Assembly: GCA_030428615.1 (NCBI GenBank)
Contig: JAUIDN010000008.1
Span: 56,232 to 120,231, forward strand
Direction of reading: 5' to 3'
DNA length: 64,000 nt
Origin: Alphaproteobacteria bacterium
GTDB lineage: Bacteria > Pseudomonadota > Alphaproteobacteria > Sphingomonadales > Emcibacteraceae
This document shows positions 53,383 to 61,788 of the stretch, piece after piece. Below the pieces are notes generated by a model. The model had not been told where the DNA came from. It saw nothing but the letters and a program-made list of their open reading frames with translations, and made no database searches. The position numbers and the translations under genes were made by a program. How positions within the stretch are numbered: the stretch's first letter is position 1; the number at the start of each line of letters is the position of its first letter.

Positions 53383-53826
53383 TTATAACTCCACACCAAG
53401 GGACATATTCCTGTAATGTGCCGCTTTTCTTTCGTTTTTTTCAACCCCAATCCCTTCATCATAAATGCGCGCTAAAAGCTTCTGTGCTCCGATATGTCCG
53501 GGCATTCCTTTTTGTTCAGGCAATCGCATCACCGTACCATAAGACTGACCGCCAACCGGCGGCATATAGACCATATTATCACTTTCAATCGGTTCCGCCG
53601 CCATTTCAAGCCATTTAATAGCGGTATCCACATCACCCGCTTCATATGCGGCAAGACCAAGTTCATATTGTTTGTGCTTATTTCCCTGCGATGCAAGGCA
53701 TTCATCATATTCAGCTGTCCCTGTGAGCGTGCTGCAATCCGTCAGGGAGTATGCGCAACCAAAGAGGGGATAAATCCCCCCTAATATGGAGCAAGCGACA
53801 ATCAGAAACCGGGCTCCGTTATTCAT
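53383..53826 (-). CDS. Small Sel1/TPR-type lipoprotein candidate
   Basis: A 147-residue protein with an N-terminal hydrophobic segment and a lipobox-like LFGC at residues 21-24. The rest contains two Sel1/TPR-type helix pairs (YELGLAAYEAGDVDTAIKWLEMAA and AQKLLARIYDEGIGVEKNERKAAHY). Sel1 proteins mediate protein contacts. Its ATG overlaps the HlyC-family stop (ATGA), so the two are translationally coupled, which suggests a shared task. The partner is unknown. Confidence 0.75.
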   Translation of the reverse strand: MNNGARFLIVACSILGGIYPLFGCAYSLTDCSTLTGTAEYDECLASQGNKHKQYELGLAAYEAGDVDTAIKWLEMAAEPIESDNMVYMPPVGGQSYGTVMRLPEQKGMPGHIGAQKLLARIYDEGIGVEKNERKAAHYRNMSLGVEL

Positions 53827-54404
53827 TCAGCTTCACCTGCCCCTGCTTTCTTTTGAGATTTACCACCAAGTTCAACAACCTTGCGTTCGCCAGTTTTGGG
53901 GTCGGTATGGTGGAATTTGAATTTTTTGTCCTTGAATGGTCCGTTCATCAGGTCCGCAAGCATTTTATCAGCCATTTTATTGTCCGGCGTATGAAACGGC
54001 GCGATCAGGTCCACCAGCCACAGACTGCCACCCGGATCGCTCACTGCGCCTTTTTTCGGGTCAAGTTTCATATTGATGGCCCACTCATCGGGGCGGAGGC
54101 GGCCACCGGATTTTATTTTTTCTTCTGCCTCGTCACTTAAATACGCCCAAAGCGCCACACCAAGCGGCTGTGCCCCATTTCTGAAAATCCGATATTGTTC
54201 AAGAAGAAGCGCCGGCATCACCATCCATTCCAGATCACCAAGGGCAAAATGCCTGTGCCCCTTGCTCTGGGTCATCAGCCAGACAATCTCCCCAAGCATG
54301 TTACCCATTGTCTTGTTCTGATTGGGATCAGCGGCCTTGCTTTCTGCAAGTGTCGTTTCAGGCGATATTTCATTGAAAACGGATTGTGCGTCAATAAAGC
54401 TCAT
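53823..54404 (-). CDS. HlyC-family toxin-activating lysine acyltransferase (no toxin gene adjacent)
   Basis: A 193-residue protein whose residues about 38-140 match the HlyC/ApxC family, enzymes that transfer fatty acyl groups from acyl-ACP to lysines of RTX protoxins. The candidate catalytic His52 is in KGHRHFALGDLEW, and Asp132 is in LWLVDLIAPF. LGVALWAYLSDEAEEKI matches the central family motif. The first 30 residues and the KFKFHHTDPKTGERKV tail flank the core. No RTX toxin, HlyB or HlyD is in the window. The start ATG follows GGGGGCATT. A shortened copy is at 55729-55959. Confidence 0.85.
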   Translation of the reverse strand: MSFIDAQSVFNEISPETTLAESKAADPNQNKTMGNMLGEIVWLMTQSKGHRHFALGDLEWMVMPALLLEQYRIFRNGAQPLGVALWAYLSDEAEEKIKSGGRLRPDEWAINMKLDPKKGAVSDPGGSLWLVDLIAPFHTPDNKMADKMLADLMNGPFKDKKFKFHHTDPKTGERKVVELGGKSQKKAGAGEAE

Positions 54405-54427
54405 AATGCCCCCTAGTTTGCAATAAT

Positions 54428-54456
54428 ACCCTATCAGACAAATCGGGCACCTTCAA
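54428..54456 (-). promoter_or_regulatory. Candidate promoter of the HlyC-family gene
   Basis: On the minus strand TTGAAG and TAGGGT are 17 bases apart, within and next to the 34-base repeat shared with the second copy. The -10 is poorer than that of the copy at 55984-56012 (TAGAAT). Confidence 0.35.
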
Positions 54457-54464
54457 TCTGTTTG
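54431..54464. repeat. 34-bp direct repeat, copy 1 (promoter region of HlyC-family gene)
   Basis: Identical to 55987-56020 over 34 bases. Both lie about 28 bases upstream of an HlyC-family start codon. This shows that the promoter and gene start were duplicated together. Confidence 0.9.
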
Positions 54465-54474
54465 AGATTAAGTA

Positions 54475-54501
54475 AACCAATCTACTCTGACCCCATTGAT
54501 T
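54475..54501 (-). repeat. Solitary diverged RAYT terminal repeat
   Basis: Aligns without gaps to the right terminal repeat at 52123-52149, with 24 of 27 bases identical. No transposase is attached. It truncates the reading frame at 54532. Confidence 0.8.
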
Positions 54502-54532
54502 AGTTAAGATCTAATGTAACTAATTCAGACAT
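54500..54532 (-). pseudogene. Ten-codon truncated frame ending at the solitary repeat
   Basis: GGGGGCAAT followed by ATGTCT repeats the leader and first codons of the truncated frame at 52295. The frame (MSELVTLDLN) stops where the solitary repeat begins. It is probably the remnant 5' end of a gene equivalent to the one cut at 52125-52295, but so short that this rests on the leader and position. Confidence 0.35.
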
Positions 54533-54577
54533 ATTGCCCCCTTTTTTTGTGCTGTCATTTTAACTATTGAAATTTTC

Positions 54578-55729
54578 TCAAACTCGTAGGTTCATAAACG
54601 AGATCAATAACTCTGTGTGTGGATCATAAAACCATAATCTTTGTGCCCGCCTTCTGTCTTTACTGACCAAGATTTCTCTATAGTTTTTTAGGTCAAAAAC
54701 ATAGTTACCAGCTTTGAATTTACTGAACGGACCATCAATGATTCTGGCACCCTTATCGTAATTACCTTCAGAAAATTTTGGCATTCTAAACCGAGCAAGA
54801 GAAAGGGATAATTCTCTAACATCCCAAACGCCCTCCACATCTAATGCGGGGTGAACTCCATAAACAAAATACTTATGATCCAACCCGCAGGCCGTACCTT
54901 TCTTGGGAAATGATTCCCTATTTTCGTTTTCTTGATAGAAACAATCCAACTCGGGGTAAATCGCCGGATCAATTGGCGTTGGAATTTTTATTTCAGACAA
55001 TATCGATGCCAAAAATTTATTTTTACCCCAATCTTCTTTTGTAAGCGCCAAGGCAGAGTATGTAATTAACCCACTGTTTCGGCTTATCACATCAAGTCTT
55101 TCATTATAAATCGAAGCAATTGGACGAGAGGACTTTAAATTGCAATAACTAATCGTAATTTTATTTATCTTAAACTCATCAATCACCGTATTTTCTGGAA
55201 ACCCTGCAAGCGCCCAATGATAATAACGATAAAAGCGCTCTATACGATCAGGATCAGAAAGATCATCAACGAATAATACATTTGCATATGAGGCTTCGTT
55301 ACGAACTTCACTTTCCCATCTTACACCTGCTCCACGAAACTTACTTGGTTTAGCCGTCCAGTCTAGAACCCTAGGAATCTCACTCTCACGTACGCACTGT
55401 GATCCATTTAATTCACGAGGATTACCATTAAACTCTATCCTGAATCCCCAATTATCTTCCGATACATAGTCAACAGCATTTCTTCCATCAAGCCAAAGGC
55501 CATAAATATCCTTGACGCCATTGCCTGTATTCCGTTCAAAAAAAACACACCGTTTTAACAATTCTACTTGCTTAACCTCGCCCCTAACTTCGAAGTCAAC
55601 AACAATTCTCGAATAGCCTGAGCCAACTTGCGAATTACCCATATGGATCATCTGCTGCGCATAGGGGATCGAGGGACAGAAGACCATTTTCCAAAAAATT
55701 AACCCTATAAATACGCGGATCAGATTCAT
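54578..55729 (-). CDS. Exported protein of unknown function (383 residues)
   Basis: I do not recognise this protein. It begins with a signal peptide (FIGLIFWKMVFCPSIPYAQ) and has several cysteines (VELLKRCVFFE, GSQCVRES, ISYCNLKS, ELDCFYQE, GTACGLDH). The Trp/Tyr-rich, beta-type composition suggests a disulfide-stabilised secreted domain. Its ATG overlaps the stop of the shortened HlyC-like gene by one base (TAATG). By position it corresponds to the exported protein at 52315, but I see no clear sequence similarity between them. Confidence 0.7.
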   Translation of the reverse strand: MNLIRVFIGLIFWKMVFCPSIPYAQQMIHMGNSQVGSGYSRIVVDFEVRGEVKQVELLKRCVFFERNTGNGVKDIYGLWLDGRNAVDYVSEDNWGFRIEFNGNPRELNGSQCVRESEIPRVLDWTAKPSKFRGAGVRWESEVRNEASYANVLFVDDLSDPDRIERFYRYYHWALAGFPENTVIDEFKINKITISYCNLKSSRPIASIYNERLDVISRNSGLITYSALALTKEDWGKNKFLASILSEIKIPTPIDPAIYPELDCFYQENENRESFPKKGTACGLDHKYFVYGVHPALDVEGVWDVRELSLSLARFRMPKFSEGNYDKGARIIDGPFSKFKAGNYVFDLKNYREILVSKDRRRAQRLWFYDPHTELLISFMNLRV

Positions 55730-55959
55730 TATTTTCCACCAAGCTCCATGATTTTGCGTTCACGGGTTTTCGGATCGGTATGGTGGAATTTGAATTTTTT
55801 GCCCTTGAATGGCCCCTGTATCAAGTCGGCGAGCATTTTATCGGCCATTTTATTACCCACCTTTTTTGCTGTGGATGGTGTGGTGGCAGTCTTCGTTTCT
55901 GCCGGTGCCGTATCAGGCGGTATTTCTTTGAAAACGGATTGTGCGTAAATAAAGCTCAT
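55729..55959 (-). pseudogene. HlyC-family paralogue with in-frame deletion of the catalytic core
   Basis: A 76-residue frame that matches the ends of the protein at 53823-54404. Its first 20 residues (MSFIYAQSVFKEI) match that start, and residues 36-76 (NKMADKMLADLIQGP through KFKFHHTDPKT) match residues 142-182. About 107 residues, including both catalytic positions, are missing, and the junction keeps the reading frame. The leader GGGGGCATT and a 34-base upstream repeat are conserved. It may be a relic, or a small protein kept for its tail. The downstream gene is coupled to it. Confidence 0.8.
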
Positions 55960-55983
55960 AATGCCCCCCGCGTTTGTTATCAT

Positions 55984-56012
55984 ATTCTATCAGACAAATC
56001 GGGCACCTTCAA
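55984..56012 (-). promoter_or_regulatory. Candidate promoter of the shortened HlyC-like gene
   Basis: On the minus strand TTGAAG and TAGAAT are separated by 17 bases, about 24 bases before the start codon. The -35 lies in the 34-base repeat. Confidence 0.45.
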
Positions 56013-56020
56013 TCTGTTTG
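55987..56020. repeat. 34-bp direct repeat, copy 2
   Basis: Exact copy of 54431-54464, placed in the same position relative to the shortened HlyC-like gene. Confidence 0.9.
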
Positions 56021-56226
56021 CTATATATTCAAAGCTGAATATACAAAACACGATAATTGCAGTTTTCCCCAATTGGTCTGGTCCTGATTTGAAATGTCAT
56101 CCCAATTTGCATTTTTCCGCCGGTTCAACTTATGCAAAAATGCATACTATATCCTTGCGATAATCGTGTACGGGTGTTAGTTTCCCGCAATTAATTTCGC
56201 ATAAAATTTAAAAAGAGCATTTCGAT

Positions 56227-56514
56227 ATGTCAGTTGATAAAAAAACGGTCGAAAAGATCGCAAATTTGGCACGCATTGAGGTTTCCGAAGGTGAATTGGA
56301 ATCGACTGTGGGTGAACTAAACAATATTCTTGATTGGGTGGAACAATTAGCGGAGGTCGACACAGATGGTGTTGAGGCAATGACAAGTGTTGTTGATGTA
56401 TCGCTCCCCCGCCGCGAAGACAAGGTAACGGACGGTGGATACCGTGATCTTATCCTTAAAAATGCGCCGCAGGCCGAGCACGGCTTTTTTGCCGTGCCCA
56501 AAGTGATCGAGTAG
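56227..56514 (+). CDS. gatC: Aspartyl/glutamyl-tRNA amidotransferase subunit C
   Basis: A 95-residue GatC, the small subunit that holds GatA and GatB together. It has the usual start [17 protein letters not shown] and the [20 protein letters not shown] segment, ending near [11 protein letters not shown]. First gene of gatCAB, ten bases before gatA. Confidence 0.96.
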   Translation: MSVDKKTVEKIANLARIEVSEGELESTVGELNNILDWVEQLAEVDTDGVEAMTSVVDVSLPRREDKVTDGGYRDLILKNAPQAEHGFFAVPKVIE

Positions 56515-56523
56515 GGGGGCATC

Positions 56524-58005
56524 ATGACTGAACTGACCAAAATGACTTTATCCGCGGCACGCGATGCACTACATGGTGGTGACATATCTGCACGGGAACT
56601 TACTGAAGCGCATTTGAGCGCCATTGATGACGCAAAGGAACTCAACAGTTATATTCTCACGACCGCGGATAAAGCCCGCGAAATGGCGGATCAGGCTGAT
56701 GAAATGATCAGGAGCGGCAACGCAAAAGGCATGACCGGCATCCCGATTGGCATCAAGGACCTATACTGTACCCGTGGTATCCACAGCCAGACAGCAAGCC
56801 ATATTCTGGACGGTTTTAAACCGGAATATGAAAGCACCGTAACTCAAAATCTTTGGGATGATGGTGCCGTTATGCTTGGCAAAACCAACATGGATGAATT
56901 TGCCATGGGGTCGTCAAACGAAAACAGCTATTACGGGCCTGTAAAAAACCCCTGGCGGGCGAAGGGGTCTGATAAGGACACTGTCCCCGGTGGATCATCG
57001 GGCGGTTCCGCGGCGGCCGTTGCGGCTGATATTTCAATCGCGACAACGGGCACCGATACCGGCGGTTCGATCCGCCAGCCGGCTTCTTTTTCGGGGCTTG
57101 TCGGTTTGAAACCCACTTATGGGCGTTGTTCGCGCTTTGGAATGATTGCGTTTGCATCATCGCTTGACCAGGCCGGGCCACTGACAAAAACCGTGCGGGA
57201 CGCAGCGATCATGATGGAAAGTATGGCCGGGCACGATCCGAAGGACTCGACATCAATCAATACCCCCGTTCCAAATTATGAAGCCGCGCTTAACGGCGAT
57301 ATCCGTGGGCTAAAGGTTGGTGTGCCAAAAGAATATCGTGTTGACGGTATGCCGGATGAGATCGAGAAGCTCTGGCAGAACGGCATTGACTGGATGAAAG
57401 ACGCGGGCGCGGAAATTGTTGATATCAGCCTTCCACATACCAAATATGCGCTTCCCACTTACTATATCGTTGCGCCGGCCGAATGTTCATCGAACCTTGC
57501 CCGTTATGACGGCGTTAAATACGGCCTTCGTGTAAATGGTGACAGCCTTGATGATATGTATAAAAAAACCCGCGCCGCCGGTTTTGGTGATGAAGTAAAA
57601 CGCCGTATCCTCATTGGAACCTATGTTTTATCCGCAGGCTATTATGATGCCTATTATCTAAAAGCGCAGAAGGTTCGTACCCTGATCGCCAATGATTTTA
57701 AAGCCGCCTATGAAAAATGCGATGTGATCCTGACACCAACGGCCCCAAGCGCGGCCTTTAATCTTGGGGAAAAAGTGGATGACCCACTGGCCATGTATTT
57801 GAATGATGTCTTTACCGTGCCGGCTTCGCTCGCGGGTCTGCCGGGTATATCCGTACCAGCCGGTCTCAGCAGCGAAGGACTGCCCCTTGGTCTTCAGCTC
57901 CTTGGCAAAGCGTTCGGTGAAGAACAGCTTTTGAATGTTGCGGATGTGCTTGAAAGAGCCGCCGACTTTAAGGAAAAACCATCCAAATGGTGGGGAGAGG
58001 TATAA
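56524..58005 (+). CDS. gatA: Aspartyl/glutamyl-tRNA amidotransferase subunit A
   Basis: The amidase subunit that releases ammonia from glutamine for transamidation of misacylated Glu-tRNA(Gln) or Asp-tRNA(Asn). The 493-residue protein has the Ser-cisSer-Lys site: lysine in [14 protein letters not shown], and serines in [15 protein letters not shown] and [12 protein letters not shown]. The stop shares one base with the gatB start. Confidence 0.97.
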   Translation: MTELTKMTLSAARDALHGGDISARELTEAHLSAIDDAKELNSYILTTADKAREMADQADEMIRSGNAKGMTGIPIGIKDLYCTRGIHSQTASHILDGFKPEYESTVTQNLWDDGAVMLGKTNMDEFAMGSSNENSYYGPVKNPWRAKGSDKDTVPGGSSGGSAAAVAADISIATTGTDTGGSIRQPASFSGLVGLKPTYGRCSRFGMIAFASSLDQAGPLTKTVRDAAIMMESMAGHDPKDSTSINTPVPNYEAALNGDIRGLKVGVPKEYRVDGMPDEIEKLWQNGIDWMKDAGAEIVDISLPHTKYALPTYYIVAPAECSSNLARYDGVKYGLRVNGDSLDDMYKKTRAAGFGDEVKRRILIGTYVLSAGYYDAYYLKAQKVRTLIANDFKAAYEKCDVILTPTAPSAAFNLGEKVDDPLAMYLNDVFTVPASLAGLPGISVPAGLSSEGLPLGLQLLGKAFGEEQLLNVADVLERAADFKEKPSKWWGEV

Positions 58006-59489
58006 TGAGTAAACTATATCCGGGTGCCACAGGGGATTGGGAAGCGGTCATTGGCCTTGAAATTCACGCGCAGGTTATTTCTGAATCGAAACTATTTTCC
58101 GGCGCCGCTACCAAATTCGGCGCGGAACCGAATACACAGGTCAGCTTCGTTTGTTCGGCACAGCCCGGCATGCTTCCTGTCATCAACGAAGAATGTGTTC
58201 GTCAGGCAGTCCGTACGGGGCTTGCAATGGGATGCAAAATCAATCTTAGAAGTATATTTGACCGGAAAAATTATTTTTATGCTGACCTTCCGCAAGGATA
58301 TCAAATATCACAATTCAAAGACCCGATTGTTGGCGAAGGCCACGTGACCGTTGAACTTGAGGATGGCTCCACCAAGGATATTGGTGTTGAACGTCTTCAT
58401 TTGGAACAGGATGCGGGTAAATCAATGCATGACCAGCATCCAACCATGACATATGTGGACCTGAACCGGTCAGGGGTCGCGTTGATGGAAATCGTTTCAA
58501 AACCCGATATGCGAACACCGGAGGAAGCAGCGGCCTATTTCAAGAAAATCCGTTCCATTGTGCGCTACGCAGGGACCTGTGACGGTAATATGGAGCAGGG
58601 ATCGATGCGGGCGGATGTGAATGTGTCTGTGCGTCGTCCCGGTGAGGAGCTGGGAACAAGAACAGAAACAAAGAATGTCAATTCAATCCGCTATGTCACA
58701 CAGGTTGTGGAAAGCGAAATTCGCAGGCAGATCGATCTGATCGAAGATGGCGGCACCGTCGACCAGGAAACGCGCCTGTTTGAGGTTGCAACGGGAACGA
58801 CAAGAACCATGCGGTCAAAGGAAGAAGCGCATGACTATCGTTATTTCCCGGACCCGGATCTTCTGCCACTTGAATTCAGCCAGGAATATGTAGACAAACT
58901 GGCCGAAGGAATGCCGGAACTGGCCGATGCGAAAAAAGAACGTTTCATCAAAGACCTGCATATTACGCCATATAATGCGGGTGTGCTTGTCGCGGAAAAG
59001 GAAAACGCCGATTACTTTGAAACGCTGCTCGCGGAAACCGTCAGTAAAACTGGCAAACCGGTGTCGGAACTTGGCACGCTTGTCTCCAACTGGATCACAA
59101 GTGATCTTTTCGGGGCACTTAAAAAGCTTGGCAAAACCATCGGTGAAAGCCCGGTTTCCGTTGAACATGCGGCGGAGCTTATCGGCCTTCAGGTTGACGG
59201 AACGATATCCGGACGTATCGCAAGGGATGTTTTTGACATCATGCTGGAAACGGGACAATCACCCGAAGCAATTGTCGAGGAAAAAGGACTTAAGCAGGTT
59301 TCTGATACCGGCGAAATTGAAGCAATGATCGATGAAATTCTGGCCGCCAACGCCGATAAGGTGGAAGAATACCGTGCCGGTAAGGATAAGTTGTTCGGGT
59401 TTTTTGTCGGACAGGTTATGAAGAAAACCCAGGGGAAAGCCAACCCGCAGGTAGTGAACCAGCTGCTTCGTCCCAAACTTGACGGTTAA
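58005..59489 (+). CDS. gatB: Aspartyl/glutamyl-tRNA amidotransferase subunit B
   Basis: The tRNA-binding and kinase subunit of GatCAB. The 494-residue protein has [38 protein letters not shown] and [14 protein letters not shown], plus the C-terminal YqeY-like tail ([14 protein letters not shown]). The frame opens at 57987 inside gatA. The ATG at 58005 overlaps the gatA stop (TAATG) and has GGGGAGAGG upstream. Confidence 0.97.
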   Translation: MSKLYPGATGDWEAVIGLEIHAQVISESKLFSGAATKFGAEPNTQVSFVCSAQPGMLPVINEECVRQAVRTGLAMGCKINLRSIFDRKNYFYADLPQGYQISQFKDPIVGEGHVTVELEDGSTKDIGVERLHLEQDAGKSMHDQHPTMTYVDLNRSGVALMEIVSKPDMRTPEEAAAYFKKIRSIVRYAGTCDGNMEQGSMRADVNVSVRRPGEELGTRTETKNVNSIRYVTQVVESEIRRQIDLIEDGGTVDQETRLFEVATGTTRTMRSKEEAHDYRYFPDPDLLPLEFSQEYVDKLAEGMPELADAKKERFIKDLHITPYNAGVLVAEKENADYFETLLAETVSKTGKPVSELGTLVSNWITSDLFGALKKLGKTIGESPVSVEHAAELIGLQVDGTISGRIARDVFDIMLETGQSPEAIVEEKGLKQVSDTGEIEAMIDEILAANADKVEEYRAGKDKLFGFFVGQVMKKTQGKANPQVVNQLLRPKLDG

Positions 59490-59510
59490 TGAACAGCATA
59501 TGATAATTAT

Positions 59511-59546
59511 CACAAAGCCGAAGGATGAAACCTTCGGCTTTTTTGT
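59511..59546 (+). terminator. Rho-independent terminator after gatB
   Basis: AAAGCCGAAGG (59514-59524) pairs with CCTTCGGCTTT (59531-59541), followed by TTTT. Confidence 0.93.
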
Positions 59547-59875
59547 GCAAAATGGTCTGTTTGTACCCACCCAGCGTTCTTATGTTTAATAGGTATGGTT
59601 TAAATTTACTTACCGATAGTAAAAATGTGATTCTATTTTGGTAAGTGAATCCCAAGAAAAATACTGTAAATCATTAAAAATTAACCTTTGATCGATTTGT
59701 TAACCTTTAAAAGTTAACTTAAAATAATCTTATTAATCAATAACTTATCAAAAAAAAATCACCGTTAACCATTTATTTAAAGTTCTAATACAACTTTGTT
59801 AATCATAAGACGCAAAAATGTCGTCGGATGCAAAATATAGTTAATAAAAATATAGGTTATGCAGGAGAGAATGTT
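59547..59875. other. AT-rich leader of the Sel1 gene with TTAACC motifs
   Basis: No coding frame is supported. TTAACC occurs at 59681, 59700 and 59765. The last extends to TTAACCAT (59765-59772), the half-site described for CtrA in alphaproteobacteria. Canonical TTAA-N7-TTAA spacing is not present, so control by CtrA is speculative. Confidence 0.3.
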
Positions 59876-60145
59876 ATGGGAGCAGTAGACACAAATTATA
59901 TTGAGGATCGTTTGAGAGCAGCGGAAAGCGGTAAAGCAGAAGCTTTATACGATCTTGGACTTTTATATTCAATCGGACACGGTGTGGAACAAAATAATGT
60001 AGAAGCACATAAATGGTTTAATTTAGCGGCGATGAGGGGGATGCTTAGTGCACAAATCGACCGCGCGGAAGTCGCCGACGGGATGTCAAATGGCGAGATT
60101 TCCGAAGCACAGCGCAAAGCACGCGAATGGATGACAACACACTAA
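59876..60145 (+). CDS. Small Sel1-repeat protein
   Basis: An 89-residue cytoplasmic protein consisting of one and a half Sel1-like repeats (AEALYDLGLLYSIGHGVEQNNVEAHKWFNLAA) and a helical tail (SEAQRKAREWM). The start at 59876 is chosen for AGGAG about ten bases upstream. The frame continues upstream to 59828 without a binding site. Such short Sel1 proteins are common in alphaproteobacteria and have no assigned role. It is monocistronic with its own terminator. Confidence 0.85.
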   Translation: MGAVDTNYIEDRLRAAESGKAEALYDLGLLYSIGHGVEQNNVEAHKWFNLAAMRGMLSAQIDRAEVADGMSNGEISEAQRKAREWMTTH

Positions 60146-60222
60146 TAAAAAATAAAATCATATTGTAGTACGCGCGGGTAATTTTGCGCAAATAATCCTG
60201 TAGTGAAGTAAATTTAACTGTT

Positions 60223-60257
60223 AAAGGGTATGGAATTTTTCCGTACCCTTTTTTTTT
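60223..60257 (+). terminator. Rho-independent terminator after the Sel1 gene
   Basis: AAGGGTATGG (60224-60233) pairs with CCGTACCCTT (60241-60250, one G-T pair), followed by seven T residues. Confidence 0.9.
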
Positions 60258-60323
60258 GTTCTTTTCGGAATTTAATTGGAAAATGCTTTGACAAGCGCCG
60301 TCAACACAACTAAAAACGGCGGC

Positions 60324-60413
60324 GGAGAGGTGCCAGAGTGGTCGAATGGGGCTCCCTGCTAAGGAGTTGTACCTTCACGGGTACCGAGGGTTCGAATCCC
60401 TTCCTCTCCGCCA
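60324..60413 (+). tRNA. tRNA-Ser (GCU)
   Basis: A 90-base class II cloverleaf including encoded CCA. Acceptor GGAGAGG pairs with CCTCTCC, with discriminator G. The anticodon stem CTCC/GGAG closes loop CTGCTAA, giving GCT. A long variable arm (GTACC...GGTAC) is present. Its 3' end is duplicated downstream, which marks it as an integration site. Confidence 0.97.
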
Positions 60414-60576
60414 TTAACAAAGAACCGGGCCGTGTGTCCGGTTCTTTGTTAATGGCGATAGTCTGGCTCGAACCCGAGCAGAGGGTTCGGTGAGGTGTTT
60501 TACACCGAACGACGTTAAGCGAAGCGCAACGGTCCGCAGGACGAGTGCAGCGAGCAATCCCTTCCTCTCCGCCATT
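60395..60576 (+). repeat. 21-bp duplication of the tRNA-Ser 3' end (att-like direct repeat)
   Basis: The last bases of tRNA-Ser plus CCATT (60395-60415) recur exactly at 60556-60576. Such duplications of a tRNA 3' end arise when integrases insert elements at tRNA genes. Between them lies 140 bases of strongly structured DNA, including CGAACCC/GGGTTCG and GTTCGGTG/CACCGAAC inverted repeats (about 60470-60510). Confidence 0.75.
60411..60455 (+). repeat. Perfect 18-bp hairpin starting at the tRNA CCA
   Basis: Positions 60411-60428, which include the tRNA CCA end, pair perfectly with 60438-60455 around a nine-base loop. There is no T-run after it. It could terminate the tRNA transcript or be part of the integrated repeat. 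Confidence 0.7.
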
Positions 60577-60829
60577 TTTTGGCCACTAATTTCTATAACT
60601 GGTTGAAATTATTAGATAATTTTATTTCATATCCGCCAAATAATTCGGCTTGCTACGGTTTTCTACAGTTTTTGCAATGATTTTTGCTACAGTTTTTGAA
60701 ATTGAGAAAATTTTAATCTGTTGAAAATATGGCTGTTTCACGAATGAAAAATTTGAATGGCGGGCCCTATATCCGACATTTCTAATGGGCTAGAGCTAGT
60801 TCGATCCAATTTAACGTTACTGGAGTAAT
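60577..60829. other. Intergenic region between att-like repeat and DUF418 fragment
   Basis: Two exact CTACAGTTTTTG repeats (60663-60674 and 60687-60698) and a third diverged copy (CTACGGTTTTC at about 60653) precede a short frame at 60729. No intact gene is present. Confidence 0.5.
60729..60785 (+). pseudogene. Possible integrase stub (18 codons)
   Basis: A frame MAVSRMKNLNGGPYIRHF, beginning about 150 bases after the att-like repeat. The wording resembles the very N-terminus of tRNA-associated tyrosine recombinases, and the position is right for one. It then stops. The evidence is thin, and chance similarity is possible. Confidence 0.25.
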
Positions 60830-61075
60830 TCAGGTTATCAGATAATGCTGTTCACCAAATACCAGACCAATTCCCTTAAGCAATACACCTATGACAATCA
60901 ACCATCTGACGGATGTGTGAACAAATAGTAATAACATAGGACCACACATTGCATATGTAATCAGAATATCACCCGGCCACAATAAATAAGCATGTGCAAT
61001 CCCTAAAATAAGTAAAACCACCTTGCGGCGTAGAAAATAGCCGTCAAATGTACCGGGTTTTTTATCACTTCCCAT
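60830..61075 (-). pseudogene. DUF418 family protein fragment
   Basis: An 81-residue frame with the DUF418 membrane-protein pattern FLRRKVVLLILGIAHAYLLWPGDILITYAM and a second hydrophobic helix. Full DUF418 proteins have about 380-400 residues. Here both the N-terminal and C-terminal parts are missing, and a stop codon sits directly before the start. It is best read as a remnant within the island. Confidence 0.7.
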
Positions 61076-61084
61076 TTAGAAGGG

Positions 61085-61237
61085 ATGCGATTACGTCTTC
61101 AAGTAAGCCGTATCGGCAAAGAAAAACGGGAACGTAGCTTCTACGATACCACACGCGCTGGAAGTAAGGCTGGTTTCAAACTGACAAACCGAGAACGCGG
61201 CACTTTTGTGTCGCTAATCCTTAGCGGGCAGTTCTGA
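61085..61237 (+). CDS. Small basic ORF, 50 residues, unknown
   Basis: A short frame with GAAGGG a few bases upstream of the ATG. The product is Arg/Lys-rich (MRLRLQVSRIGKEKRERSF) and I do not recognise it. It lies between the DUF418 fragment and the promoter of the MerC operon and may be the tail of a lost gene. The rest of 61076-61388 holds only the promoter and operator described separately. Confidence 0.25.
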   Translation: MRLRLQVSRIGKEKRERSFYDTTRAGSKAGFKLTNRERGTFVSLILSGQF

Positions 61238-61260
61238 TTATATTTTAATCTTTTGTATAC

Positions 61261-61289
61261 TTGACTTAAATATCTGCCCGGCATATAAA
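61261..61289 (+). promoter_or_regulatory. Candidate sigma-70 promoter of the MerC-ABC operon
   Basis: TTGACT (61261-61266) and TATAAA (61284-61289) with exactly 17 bases between them, near-consensus. The palindromic operator begins 17 bases downstream of the -10. Confidence 0.7.
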
Positions 61290-61305
61290 CATAAAATAAC
61301 TTTAA

Positions 61306-61325
61306 TGGTATGTTATAACATACCA
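61306..61325. promoter_or_regulatory. Zur-like operator, perfect 20-bp palindrome
   Basis: TGGTATGTTATAACATACCA is perfectly self-complementary and matches the alphaproteobacterial Zur pattern built on ATGTTATAACAT. It lies at about +10 to +30 of the predicted transcript, where bound repressor would block transcription. Fur-family relatives cannot be excluded, but the genes downstream fit zinc. Confidence 0.7.
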
Positions 61326-61388
61326 ATTAAATACAATCTATGACACGAGCATTATAGATAAAGCTGAATGATAACTGGAGATAAAACC

Positions 61389-61775
61389 ATGACCAACACA
61401 AACTCTGCTCCGTCTATAAACCGTTGGGATCGGGTTGGAATTATATTATCTACTACCTGTATAATACATTGCCTGTTAACTCCAATAGCCATTATTGCCA
61501 TTCCAACCTTGGCGAACCTTGGGGCAAGTGAGGAATTGGTTCATTTATTATTTGCAATTTTTGCTATCCCTGTTGCTGCCATTTCCTTGTGGCATGGTTA
61601 CAGGCAACATGGGGGCAGACAACCTATCTTTTATGCGATTTCCGGGATCTCATTATTATGGATTGCAATGGAGTTGCATGAACCACATTGGATGGAAAGC
61701 ATTGTAACAGGAATTGGCGGAATACTGATTATTACTGCACATCTTCTAAATCATCGGTTAAAACGCCACTGTTGA
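61389..61775 (+). CDS. MerC-domain membrane protein
   Basis: A 128-residue protein with four hydrophobic helices and the metal-binding pattern STTCIIHCLLTP in the first, as in MerC-type transporters. A His/Glu-rich turn (AMELHEPHWME) is near the end. The ATG at 61389 has GGAG upstream. The frame also opens at 61368. MerC was described for mercury, but MerC-like genes beside ABC and DUF3299 genes with Zur sites point to zinc. No merA, merP or merT is here. Confidence 0.85.
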   Translation: MTNTNSAPSINRWDRVGIILSTTCIIHCLLTPIAIIAIPTLANLGASEELVHLLFAIFAIPVAAISLWHGYRQHGGRQPIFYAISGISLLWIAMELHEPHWMESIVTGIGGILIITAHLLNHRLKRHC

Positions 61776-61788
61776 AAGATAGTCTGCA

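Noticed and set aside
58092..58518. Open frames on the minus strand inside gatB (58092-58304, 58315-58518)
   Set aside because: They lie fully within gatB, have no recognisable domain and follow its codon pattern.
61389..61775. Mercury resistance operon
   Set aside because: Only a MerC-like protein is present. There is no merR, merT, merP or merA, and the operator is Zur-like.
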